Assembly: GCA_016935035.1 (NCBI GenBank)
Contig: JAFGRR010000523.1
Location: forward strand, 1 to 8,001
Length of the DNA stretch: 8,001 nucleotides
Reading direction: 5' to 3'
DNA from: Phycisphaerae bacterium
Lineage (GTDB): Bacteria; Planctomycetota; Phycisphaerae; UBA1845; Fen-1342
Positions 1-8,001 of the stretch are shown piece after piece. A model generated the notes under the pieces. The model was not told the origin of the DNA. It was given only the letters and a program-made list of their open reading frames with translations, and made no database searches. A program made the translations under genes and the position numbers. Within the stretch, counting starts at the first letter, position 1. Each line of letters begins with the position of its first letter.

Positions 1-414
1 GGCCTGTCCGTTGTGCCGAGGCTTGCGCCTGACAGCGACTGCGCAGGTCGCGAATACCTCGCGCCGAGTGTATCGAAACCACGATGTCTCGGACAACCAG
101 AATGTTGCTGGGGGCGCGCGTAACGTCCCGCTTTATCGGCGTCCGCCCGCGCGCCGCGGGACTCGGCATCCGAAGTTGTGAATCCGCTCATCCTCCGTGA
201 TTGGGTTTCCGATACAACATTGGTCGGAGACAGGTTACATCAAGACGAAATACAGAAGGCCGGCGGGATGGCATGGGTCGATGTGGCCCACGGGGCCACG
301 TGCGTCATTGTTCTGTTGGGGCGAGCCTTGAAAACCGTGCCCGCCTGCGTTGTGCCACGCTGATACGCCGGCGGGAAAAACGAACATCTGGGTCACTATT
401 GAGCGGGTGCTGAC
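1..414. other. Left-edge region with no supportable gene
   Basis: I see no convincing gene here. A plus-strand frame is open from the window edge to a stop at 179-181 and includes a CPLC motif. It could be the tail of a gene that starts outside the window, but nothing else in it is recognisable. A GTG-started frame at 178-363 has no Shine-Dalgarno and no family resemblance. A hairpin (281-301) and a 10-bp direct repeat GCCGGCGGGA (259-268 and 367-376) are the only structures seen. Confidence 0.4.
281..301. repeat. Short inverted repeat (hairpin) upstream of the GGDEF gene
   Basis: GTGGCCC (283-289) and GGGCCAC (293-299) are perfect reverse complements around a 3-nt ACG loop. The stem extends by one T-G wobble and one A-T pair to 281-301. 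No T-tract follows, so it does not look like an intrinsic terminator. Its role is unknown, and in GC-rich DNA it may be chance. Confidence 0.4.
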
Positions 415-939
415 GTGACAGAGGCAGGTAACGACGGCGTTGGGAACACGTCAACCACTTGCGGCCTGACAGGGGTGGCGACCAGGCAATCAATCACCGA
501 ACAACTGGCCCGGCGACTGGCCGACGGTCCGGAGACCGGCGAACGGACGGCGGCCCTCTTCATGGTCGTCGATCAATTCGACGAGTTTGTCACCGCCTAC
601 GGGCAGCAGGCCGGAGACATCATCCTCAAACTGGTCGCACGCACGCTGGCCACGAGGATGGAACCCGAGGACATGCTCGGACGCTGGGACGGTCACGAGT
701 TCGTGGCGCTGCTCTCACAGGCCAAGCCCGCCGAGGCCAGCGCCCTGGCCGACAAGCTGCGTGTTCTGGTCGAGCGGTCCAGCCGCCAGATCAGCAACGG
801 CAAAGTCGCCGCCACGCTGACGATCGGCGTATGCGTGGCGCGCCCCAACGACACCGTCGATTCAATCGCCGCCCGCGTGGAAAACTGCCTACACGCGCAC
901 GAGGGCGAGTGGCGCAACCGGGTGATGACGATCAACTAG
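415..939 (+). CDS. Stand-alone degenerate GGDEF-domain protein
   Basis: The 174-residue protein is almost entirely one GGDEF fold. GLTGVATRQSI (17-27) matches the usual LTGLPNR entry, AALFMVVDQF (46-55) the first core strand, RWDGHEF (90-96) the signature loop, and LTIGVCVA (135-142) the SIGVA strand. GGDEF domains make cyclic di-GMP from two GTP. Here the signature is DGHEF, so the metal-binding acidic residue is His94. The other metal-ligand Asp of the D-x-D-x-F strand is Val51, and the guanine-contacting Asn is Val59. I infer that it is not an active cyclase and may serve as a nucleotide sensor or scaffold. There is no signal peptide, membrane segment or sensor domain, since only about 16 residues precede the fold. 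The GTG start is chosen because an in-frame TGA lies at 400-402 and no other start codon lies between. The Shine-Dalgarno is weak. No partner gene is adjacent. Confidence 0.85.
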   Translation: MTEAGNDGVGNTSTTCGLTGVATRQSITEQLARRLADGPETGERTAALFMVVDQFDEFVTAYGQQAGDIILKLVARTLATRMEPEDMLGRWDGHEFVALLSQAKPAEASALADKLRVLVERSSRQISNGKVAATLTIGVCVARPNDTVDSIAARVENCLHAHEGEWRNRVMTIN

Positions 940-1573
940 AGCGCAGTCGGTCACGCTGTTTGCATCTCATACGCGTGGCACAGGCGCATCGCCAGTGGGC
1001 TCAACCGAGCAGTTTTCAGTAAGCACCATGAATCATTCGCTCGCGAAGGGGGGCAGGATTCGCGACAGTCCCCTGCTCGGTCGGCAGGTGAGCCGGCAAA
1101 GTCTTGCACGAAAAGATGACCGCTGCCGGGCTCGCGCGAAGCGCCAGGTTCTCGGCGCGACGGCGGAGCGGTCCGCGATGAACACCCGGAGAAACAGAGA
1201 GATTGCACGCACGGCACCCACAGTCACGCCTTAGTTCGTGATCTGTCAGGTAGCATAATAGAGTAGGCGGGTCCAACTTGGCGAGGCGCGTAAGTCCTTG
1301 CATCGCAACGAGTACGGATCTCTCTTCGGCCACATCACCCGCCGCGCCGCGATCCCGGAACAATTGGGCGTTTGTAGTTGCGAGCGGCGTAGCCGGTGTG
1401 CTACCATGAAAGCGCAGGCGCTGCGGAAACCCCTGCCGGACTCCACATGTCTGGTGTCCGTCCAAGCAGACCACGTGACACGGGGGGAGGCATCGGCAAT
1501 TCACTGTGCGCATGCCGACGCACCGATTTCGGGAGATTCATCTGCTCACATGTTATGGTTGGGAGGAAGCTTT
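940..1573. other. Long gap between the GGDEF and PEP-CTERM genes
   Basis: I see no supportable gene in these 634 bases. The frame of the downstream gene is open back to 1298, but that upstream part is rich in Cys, Arg and His and lies before a proper signal peptide and Shine-Dalgarno. I therefore treat it as leader DNA. A CATAAT hexamer at 1254-1259 resembles a -10 box but has no good -35 partner, so I do not call a promoter. Confidence 0.5.
1561..1566 (+). promoter_or_regulatory. Shine-Dalgarno that sets the PEP-CTERM start
   Basis: GGGAGG lies seven bases before ATG 1574, and the codons that follow form a classic signal peptide. Together these decide against the longer frame that opens at 1298. 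Confidence 0.8.
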
Positions 1574-2890
1574 ATGAAACGCAAACTACTACTGTTGGTC
1601 GTCGCGGCGGTCTGTGTGACCGTGCCGGCGGCCTGGGCAACATCGTACGCTTCTGGTGTGACGGACACGGGTGGCGGCACCTATTCCTTCGTCCTCAATG
1701 AAGATGCGGCTAATGTCAAGATCAGCCGCGTTGGCGACACAACGTTGAATCTCGGCGCACTTAGTGCCGGGACTCACACTTTCAGCGTCGGGGCCGGCAG
1801 CGGCTTCGATATCCAGGTCGCCAGTTCATCGGTGGCTGGCTGGCACCAGATCAGTACTGACGGTATGTCTACCAGCTACTACAGCCCTCGGGGTGTCTCG
1901 GTTAACAAGAACCCCTGGAGCCAGAACTTCGGCAGTGTCTATGTGACGAACGCGAGCGCAGGAACGACGGGCGCATTTGGCCACTCCTGTATTGATGGCT
2001 TGTACCGACTCGACGCCGCCATGAACGAAACCGCCTCTGGGACCGGAGGCGTGGATTGGACTGGCGCTTCGAACCCGTATAAGTGCACGGTTGGGCCTGA
2101 CGATCACCTGTACGTGTGCGACTTCACCAACGACCGGCTGTATGAGCTGGACAGCGCGCTGACCACCAACGTCCAGTTGATTCGCGACGACAACAAGCTC
2201 GCAGGGCAATACGTCTCGTCGGTGTACGTCGAGGGCACGCAAGCCGGTGGTGACCGCGTTGTCTACACCACGTCTTCCAACTACCCGACTCTGGGTGCGT
2301 TTGCCTACAACCTCGGCGGGCGGGCGGCTCTTGATGCGAACGAGACTGGCCAGGTCTTCCTGAGCCCGGATGCGTACACGTACTACCCGTACGACCTGAC
2401 GCGTGATTCTAACGGCGACTGGTATACCGCTCAGTATCGCTGGGGCGATAACCAAGCCCACAACGTCCGCAAGTTTGACGGCAGCGGCACTTGGCCGCTT
2501 GGCGACGACGCCGCGGAGGTGCTGTGGGAAACGGCCGACATGGTCGGTGGTGTCTTCTGTCTTGACGTCTTCGAGGAGGCCGGACTGGTTGCCGCCGGGT
2601 TCTACGACGGCGAGAGCCTCGCAAACGGCGAGGTCCACCTGTTCGACATGGCTACGGGTGCCTACGTCGGCATGTTCGACTCGGGTATGAGCCGCATGCG
2701 CGACCTGTCTTTCGATGCGGCCGGCAACATCTACATGGTCGACAACTACTCGGAACTCCTGCGGGTCTTCTCGCCCGGCGGCGACTGGATCGCCACCACT
2801 GGCTCCGATGGCACGTTCACCGTCGTGCCTGAGCCGACGACGCTCGTGCTGCTTACTCTGGGCGGACTGGCGCTGCTGCGCCGCCGCTAG
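1574..2890 (+). CDS. Secreted PEP-CTERM beta-propeller (NHL-like) protein
   Basis: The 438-residue protein starts at ATG 1574, with GGGAGG (1561-1566) seven bases upstream. A start further upstream at 1298 is open but lacks these marks. Residues 1-22 form a signal peptide: MKRK, then a hydrophobic core, then AWA before the likely cut. Residues about 30-80 look like a small Ig-like, FlgD-type beta domain. Residues about 95-415 contain recurring strand patterns such as SVYVTNAS, DDHLYVCDFTNDRLYELD and GNIYMVDNYSELLRVF, typical of NHL or SMP-30-like propeller blades. The tail has VPEP (418-421), a hydrophobic stretch and RRR (436-438), the PEP-CTERM sorting signal read by exosortase/archaeosortase-type enzymes in the inner membrane. 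The protein is therefore exported, processed and probably placed at the cell surface or in exopolysaccharide. Its exact function and ligand are unknown. It is monocistronic, with a terminator just downstream. Confidence 0.88.
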   Translation: MKRKLLLLVVAAVCVTVPAAWATSYASGVTDTGGGTYSFVLNEDAANVKISRVGDTTLNLGALSAGTHTFSVGAGSGFDIQVASSSVAGWHQISTDGMSTSYYSPRGVSVNKNPWSQNFGSVYVTNASAGTTGAFGHSCIDGLYRLDAAMNETASGTGGVDWTGASNPYKCTVGPDDHLYVCDFTNDRLYELDSALTTNVQLIRDDNKLAGQYVSSVYVEGTQAGGDRVVYTTSSNYPTLGAFAYNLGGRAALDANETGQVFLSPDAYTYYPYDLTRDSNGDWYTAQYRWGDNQAHNVRKFDGSGTWPLGDDAAEVLWETADMVGGVFCLDVFEEAGLVAAGFYDGESLANGEVHLFDMATGAYVGMFDSGMSRMRDLSFDAAGNIYMVDNYSELLRVFSPGGDWIATTGSDGTFTVVPEPTTLVLLTLGGLALLRRR

Positions 2891-2916
2891 CGAGCCGTTA
2901 ATCTGAAACCTGTATC

Positions 2917-2952
2917 GGCGAGGCTGACCACTTGGTTGGCCTCGCCTTTTTT
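2917..2952 (+). terminator. Rho-independent terminator after the PEP-CTERM gene
   Basis: GGCGAGGC (2917-2924) pairs perfectly with GCCTCGCC (2939-2946). The 14-nt loop can pair further inside (ACCA with TGGT), and six T residues follow directly (2947-2952). It lies 26 bases after the stop codon of the propeller gene, so it most likely ends that transcript. Confidence 0.93.
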
Positions 2953-3198
2953 CTGCTTGTCGCCCGCCGGGCAACCTGGAATCGAGGGTATGAACGCCGC
3001 TTGAGCAATGCAGAGCCTGTCCTCACCCCTCAGACTCTCCCCCCCTTTGATCTTCCTCGCGATGCCCGTCCGGTCACGCCCTGTTAAGCAGCGTGATTAG
3101 TACCTGGGAGTCGTGTCAGTCTCCAAAGTGTTGGACAGAGGGGGCTTGCCGACCGCTGCGTGCCTTGCCTGCCACTCCCAGACACCAGCAGTCTTGAA
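2953..3198. other. Gap between terminator and tRNA-Lys remnant
   Basis: I see no gene, repeat or RNA here. The open frame that begins at 3113 (+) owes its family-like peptide to antisense reading of the tRNA remnant downstream, so it is not called. Confidence 0.5.
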
Positions 3199-3264
3199 TG
3201 AGGATGCAGGGACTCGAACCCTGGACCCACGGCTTAAAAGGCCGTTGCTCTACCGACACATCTC
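3199..3264 (-). pseudogene. tRNA-Lys(UUU) remnant, possible attachment-site scar
   Basis: Read on the minus strand, the T-arm is intact (stem 3207-3211 with 3219-3223, loop 3212-3218). The anticodon arm is intact too (stem 3229-3233 with 3241-3245), with loop CTTTTAA giving anticodon TTT. The 3' acceptor strand CATCCTC is at 3200-3206 with A at 3199, and the D-loop plus the second half of the D-stem (GAGC) at 3247-3257. The first half of the D-stem is missing. What follows is GAGATGT (3258-3264), where GAGGATG would be needed to pair with the acceptor. No CCA is encoded. Two readings fit. It may be the 3' tRNA segment duplicated by an integration event, with island DNA on its right side. Or it may be a tRNA that lost one base of the acceptor and about six of the D-arm. 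It should not make a working tRNA. Confidence 0.8.
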
Positions 3265-3523
3265 GTTGACACATCAGTCGTTACGACGAGCGGGATTCTG
3301 GCTCCCCGTCTGGCTCCCCGTTCCGCGTGCAGGATCCCACCCATTCCCCACGTCACGACACGTCACTGTGACCATCGCCGGTGTGTCTGCAACTCGCATC
3401 GAACGGTCGCCTCCTTACGACTGACGACGAGTCGGTCTGACCATCCCCGACCACGTTCGCGAATCCCAACTAAGTCACTCGATTTTGAGAACACACCCCT
3501 GAGTGGATGAACGTCCGGCCGGC
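3265..3523. other. Gap between tRNA remnant and hairpin leader
   Basis: I see no convincing gene. The region contains two tandem 12-bp units and, on the minus strand, a short frame (stop at 3274-3276) whose tail reads GTGSQTGSQNPARRND. It might be a decayed integrase C-terminus, but this is weak. Confidence 0.4.
3297..3320. repeat. Two tandem copies of a 12-bp unit
   Basis: TCTGGCTCCCCG occurs at 3297-3308 and again, identically, at 3309-3320. On the minus strand this gives the repeated residues GSQ-T-GSQ in a short open frame. It lies 33 bp from the tRNA-Lys remnant, on the presumed island side. It could be part of an integrase arm-site region or of a decayed integrase tail. Confidence 0.7.
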
Positions 3524-3575
3524 CCTCCAGTGTCGGCGGTGCGATGGTCGCACTGCCAAGTCACTTCACTGGAGG
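3524..3575 (+). promoter_or_regulatory. Nested hairpin that buries a Shine-Dalgarno
   Basis: An outer 9-bp perfect stem pairs CCTCCAGTG (3524-3532) with CACTGGAGG (3567-3575). Inside it, GGCGGTGCGA (3535-3544) pairs with TCGCACTGCC (3548-3557) around a TGG loop, with nine Watson-Crick pairs and one G-T. The outer 3' arm contains GGAGG (3571-3575), the ribosome binding site for ATG 3583. If transcribed, the folded leader would hide that site. This suggests translational control, by a ligand, temperature, a bound protein, or as a guard against read-through translation. No T-tract follows, so it is not an intrinsic terminator. A DNA-level role, such as an operator or a replication or transfer site, is the main alternative. 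Confidence 0.7.
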
Positions 3576-3582
3576 TCGACCA

Positions 3583-4440
3583 ATGGCAACCGTGCAACAG
3601 ACAGACAGCACCGAGTGTGTCCTCGCTGGGATGCTCGCCGAGAACACGGGCACCCACTTCCTGGATTCTGGGGGAACGCCGAAGTTCGATGATGATGGCC
3701 AGTACGTTGGCAGCGAACATGGCTACGGCAGGCAGTGGGAACGGAACAGGGGGCGGAACTTCGAGGGGGAACCAGCCACCGTTGTGAACTTCAGGTACGG
3801 CATCGAAGTCACGCACCACGTCTATCACTGGCTCAAGGACCGCATCGAGTATGACGCGGAACTGCAGGAGCGATTCGAGCAGTTCTGTGAGGAGGTTGAT
3901 CCAGAGCACGACCGGTACTGGCTCGACTTGATGGAGAGCTTTCCCGAGTGGCTGCGGGATCAGGGCCATGAAGTGACCGGCCTGTATGGTGATGGTGATC
4001 CATTCACGCAGAACACGTACAACGGCGAGGACTTGCTCAGTCAGGTCCTGCAGTTCCTGTATCTGGAGATGGATGGCGACGCCTACGTGCTGCTGCAGAT
4101 CCATGGCGGGTGTGATGTGCGGGGCGGCTACACGGCCCCCAAGGCATTCAGGGTCATGGATGATGGAGCGACCTTGCTCTGTAACGCCGATGGGCAGATC
4201 TATTGCGATCCGGCAGCGACAGATGCCCCCGGTCAGCTGGCTCTCAATGGTGAGCCTGTTCCGCCTCCTCAGTCCCATTCCTGGATGACGGACGACGCCT
4301 ATCACTGGTACGCCGATGGGGCGTGTGGCTACGGGGCGGGCACGCAGCTTGAGCAATACGACCGCAAGGAGATTGAGACTCCCGATGACTGGGAGCCGGG
4401 CTTCCTGTGCGTCGATGCGGACGGCAACGGCTACTGCTGA
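3583..4440 (+). CDS. Uncharacterised acidic protein, possibly 3'-truncated
   Basis: The product has 285 residues. The start is ATG 3583, six bases after GGAGGT (3571-3576). A longer frame from 3544 would start inside the leader hairpin. I do not recognise a functional family. The protein is soluble and acidic, with no signal peptide or membrane helix, and is rich in aromatic residues and Asp/Glu. Conserved-looking stretches are GYGRQWERNRGRNFEGEP, VTHHVYHWLKDRIEYD, NTYNGEDLLSQ and LLQIHGGCDVRGGYTAPKAF. The style resembles hypothetical proteins carried by phages and plasmids, but that is only an impression. The C-terminus reads CVDADGNGYC and then stops, just where the NACHT fragment begins in another frame. 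A lone ending of this kind would fit the first half of a CxxC zinc ribbon cut off by the join, which is inference. The hairpin over the RBS suggests regulated translation. Confidence 0.75.
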   Translation: MATVQQTDSTECVLAGMLAENTGTHFLDSGGTPKFDDDGQYVGSEHGYGRQWERNRGRNFEGEPATVVNFRYGIEVTHHVYHWLKDRIEYDAELQERFEQFCEEVDPEHDRYWLDLMESFPEWLRDQGHEVTGLYGDGDPFTQNTYNGEDLLSQVLQFLYLEMDGDAYVLLQIHGGCDVRGGYTAPKAFRVMDDGATLLCNADGQIYCDPAATDAPGQLALNGEPVPPPQSHSWMTDDAYHWYADGACGYGAGTQLEQYDRKEIETPDDWEPGFLCVDADGNGYC

Positions 4441-4883
4441 GCTACGTCTGTTACGTTATGGAGGAGTGCCAGGCGCCGGATGTGCCAGTGACCAGAAGCC
4501 AGCTTTATGATCGTGTTGTTGATCAGCTGTTGGGCCGCCACATACGTAGGCGACCACGCTACCCGTTCGATGGCGATATGGACCTCGCAGCTAAGCGCAC
4601 GATTCTCGAACGCATTGCTCTCGCTCTGTTGCTACCCAACGACCGCTCCCGGGTGTTCACTGAATATGACCTAAGCGAGCAGCTCAATCTTGCTGTTCAG
4701 GCTGCGCGGTATGGAAACGCGACCGCGCCGTGGGCGACAGCTCTGCGCGAGGATCTCCTGCAGAACAGTGGTCTTCTTCGCGGACACTGCGAGCGGGGCT
4801 TCTTCTTCGTCCACCCGACGCTTCAGGACTTTCTCGCGGCGTCCGCGCTTGCTCGACGTATTAATGCGTCACCAGGCGGCTAG
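4431..4883 (+). pseudogene. Fragment of a NACHT-type STAND NTPase
   Basis: From about 4431 the frame reads LLLSYVCYVMEE, then VPVTRSQLYDRVVDQLL, ILERIALALLLP, LREDLLQNSGLLRG and FFFVHPTLQDFLAASALARR. This order matches the region just after the NTPase core of NACHT proteins: the PLLLSLLC helix, LPxTRxELY, the winged-helix-like ILxxLA segment, SGLL, and FxHxTFQEYLAA. NACHT proteins are signalling ATPases. In bacteria many act in antiphage defence. Walker A and B would lie upstream and are absent, and the sensor repeats that should follow are absent too. The frame can start at GTG 4407, inside the previous gene, or ATG 4458. Neither gives a whole protein. The 5' end meets the end of the acidic-protein gene, and the 3' end runs into the truncated integrase coming the other way. 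I read it as a leftover piece of a lost defence-type gene. Confidence 0.78.
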
Positions 4884-5994
4884 GATAGGCTGTGGCGCCG
4901 AGATGCCGCCAAACGTAGAAGCCCTCGCTCCAATCCTCCACGCCCGCCCTCACCTTCAGCTTCCGCCAGGCCTGCGCCACGCTATCCGCCCGTTTGAATG
5001 GGGTCTTCGCGGGGCCTCTCGTGCTGGTGCCATTAACCATCTCGTCCTTCGTTTTGGCCGTTACCCACACGAGCGGCCTGCCCGTCCGCGTGACGAAGAG
5101 AAGGTCATCCGGTTCTCTCGGGGTTTCCTTCAGGTACTGGCGAATATGTCGCCAAACCAACGGCCTCATCACTCCGTAGCGAGGCAAGCCTGTCTTGCCC
5201 CGGCTCATGTCGTAGCTATCGGCGTCGAAGTGGACGGCGCGGGTACGCGCGAGGTCGTCGTTGCCGAAGCCCAGGCCGAGTCCCATCCAGATCCACAGTC
5301 TCTCCCGGAGCGTCGCAGCTTTCAGGATTGCCTGGATCATCTCGACCGTCGGAATGCTCCGCGTCTTCCGGCGTTCGGTGCCGCCGAAGCTCCTGACGTC
5401 GTCCGGGCCGAACGGCAACCGGACGCCGAAGGGTGCCCGTTTCCCAAAGCGTGCGATCTCCCAGAAACGCTGACGGTGCTTGTTGACTTGTGAGTCCCCG
5501 AGGCGGGTCGAAAAGGACAGCATCATGGACTCGTAGTCCGTCGCGGACACAAGCTGGTCGAAAGGCGTGCGACCGAGCCGGGGGCCGTACCGCTCCTTGA
5601 ACCACCGCAGGATGCTGATTACCTGCCGACGATTGTCGTCGAAGACCCGCAGGCTGATGGTGCCTCTAGCCCGGCGGCCGCCCTCCGGCCGCACCCGCCG
5701 CTTTTCGTGCTGGATGTAGGCTTTGGCGATTGCCGGGAGGCTCTGGCTGATGTTCCCCTTGCTCACGTCGGCGTTGGCTGCGATAATGACAGCCGATTGG
5801 TCGTAGTTCTCGACGATCCACCGATGGTAGGCCAGTTCGGATTCGGTGCGGTCGGTCGAGAACCGCTTTCGCCTCGGCTCGCCGCCGGAATCCCGGTAGG
5901 ATGCGTAGTACCGGCCCGTGCCAGGCTCAGGCTTCTTGGAGAGACGTGGAATGCGCCGTTTCCGTGGTCGCCCTTGTTCGTTTATCCCAGCCAT
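4861..5994 (-). pseudogene. Tyrosine recombinase lacking its catalytic C-terminus
   Basis: Counting from ATG 5994 (a TTG at 6033 and ATG at 6024 are alternatives, none with a good Shine-Dalgarno), the product has 377 residues. The N-terminus MAGINEQGRPRKRRIPRLSK and an alpha-helical core-binding region up to about residue 205 suit planctomycete integrases. The catalytic half begins near RSIPTVEMIQAILKA. The box I position reads LGFGNDDLA, with Gly where most tyrosine recombinases have Arg, a variant I recall from planctomycete integrases. A SRGKTGLPR segment supplies the usual Lys, and FYVWRHLGATA (359-369) supplies the box II Arg-His. Six residues after that segment the frame ends as SRLVTH and stop. 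The expected 40-60 further residues, with the LGH motif and the Tyr nucleophile, are missing. Without Tyr it cannot cut DNA. The lost end faces the NACHT fragment, so both were probably cut by the same rearrangement. Confidence 0.82.
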
Positions 5995-6111
5995 GGTACC
6001 GGTGCGTCTGGCAACTGGCAACATTTCGGTCAAGAATGGCCGATTTGGGACGATTTATGGCAACAATGCAAGAGACGAGAGCGACCATAAGTCGTTTTTA
6101 ATAAACTACTT

Positions 6112-7841
<1,730 letters not shown>

Positions 7842-7844
7842 ACG

Positions 7845-8001
7845 TCACCCGCCTTTCCGCGCACCGCGGCCCCGCTTGGGGCGCAGCACGATTTCCAGCC
7901 CAAGGTAATCGGCCAGCCGTTCCACCGTTTCGACGGTGAGCGCCGTTTCCCCGCTCACGAAGCGCGACAGCACGCTTTCGGCAATGCCGGTTTGCTTCGA
8001 A
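7845..8001 (-). CDS. XRE-family helix-turn-helix regulator (5'-partial)
   Basis: The minus-strand frame runs from the window edge to TGA at 7845-7847 and gives 51 residues. It begins SKQTGIAESVLSRFVSGE, which is the recognition half of an XRE/Cro-type helix-turn-helix: the turn TGIA, then the recognition helix ESVLSRFVSG. It continues TALTVETVERLADYLGLE and ends in a basic tail, KRGRGARKGG. The first helices and start codon lie outside the window. The stop is three bases before the integrase ATG, so the two genes are probably cotranscribed. A small DNA-binding partner here would suit control of integrase expression or excision. A toxin-antitoxin role cannot be ruled out from this fragment. 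Confidence 0.88.
   Translation of the reverse strand, partial: SKQTGIAESVLSRFVSGETALTVETVERLADYLGLEIVLRPKRGRGARKGG

Noticed and set aside
178..363. Small GTG-started frame near the left edge
   Set aside because: It has no Shine-Dalgarno and no recognisable features, and it overlaps the hairpin at 281-301.
1298..1573. N-terminal extension of the PEP-CTERM gene
   Set aside because: A good Shine-Dalgarno and a complete signal peptide begin at 1574. The upstream part has neither, and its composition is unlike a protein.
1826..2974. Long minus-strand frame (382 codons) opposite the PEP-CTERM gene
   Set aside because: It is a shadow of the real gene in GC-rich DNA, runs through the terminator, and has no recognisable domain.
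3113..3424. Plus-strand open frame containing AGTRTLDPRLKRPLLYR
   Set aside because: That peptide is the antisense reading of the tRNA-Lys remnant, a well-known source of false hypothetical proteins. The rest resembles nothing.
3544..3582. Earlier ATG for the acidic protein
   Set aside because: It lies within the inner hairpin and has no ribosome binding site of its own. ATG 3583 has GGAGGT at the right distance.
3475..4356. Minus-strand frame (293 codons) opposite the acidic-protein gene
   Set aside because: It has no start context or family resemblance. The plus-strand frame has a strong ribosome binding site and protein-like composition.
6079..6098. Possible terminator AGCGAC-CATAA-GTCGTT followed by Ts before tRNA-Gly
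   Set aside because: The stem is only six pairs including one G-T, and it overlaps the region where the tRNA promoter should be. This is too weak to call.

Overview
The window looks like part of a chromosome from a GC-rich planctomycete, most likely Phycisphaerae-like. The main evidence is a secreted protein with a PEP-CTERM sorting tail (VPEP, hydrophobic helix, RRR) and two tyrosine recombinases of the kind common in that phylum. This placement is inferred from protein style, not from a marker gene.

Layout. Positions 1-2952 look like ordinary host sequence. They hold a stand-alone, catalytically degenerate GGDEF-domain protein (415-939, +), a long gap, and a PEP-CTERM beta-propeller exoprotein (1574-2890, +) that ends at a clear intrinsic terminator (2917-2952). 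Positions 3199-3264 hold a broken tRNA-Lys(UUU) on the minus strand. It is either the 3' duplication left by an integration event or a decayed tRNA.

From there to about 6060 the sequence reads as an integration graveyard. It contains an uncharacterised acidic protein (3583-4440, +) whose ribosome binding site lies inside a nested hairpin. Next is a fragment of a NACHT-type STAND NTPase (4431-4883, +). It abuts a tyrosine recombinase facing the other way (4861-5994, -) that has lost its catalytic C-terminus. The joins at about 4431-4440 and 4860-4878 look like recombination scars.

Positions 6112-6183 are an intact tRNA-Gly(CCC). Immediately downstream, and antisense to it, is a complete tyrosine recombinase (6123-7841, -). 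Its last 19 codons and stop codon are read from the tRNA gene itself, the standard architecture of an island integrated at a tRNA 3' end. A partial XRE-family regulator (7845-8001, -) sits 3 bp upstream of the integrase and probably forms one transcription unit with it. The live island therefore probably starts at the tRNA-Gly 3' end and continues past the right edge.

I did not find a complete new defence or biosynthetic system. The most unusual items are the RBS-hiding nested hairpin, the three-way chimeric scar with the NACHT remnant, the integrase whose C-terminus is tRNA-encoded, and the GGDEF domain with its metal ligands replaced.
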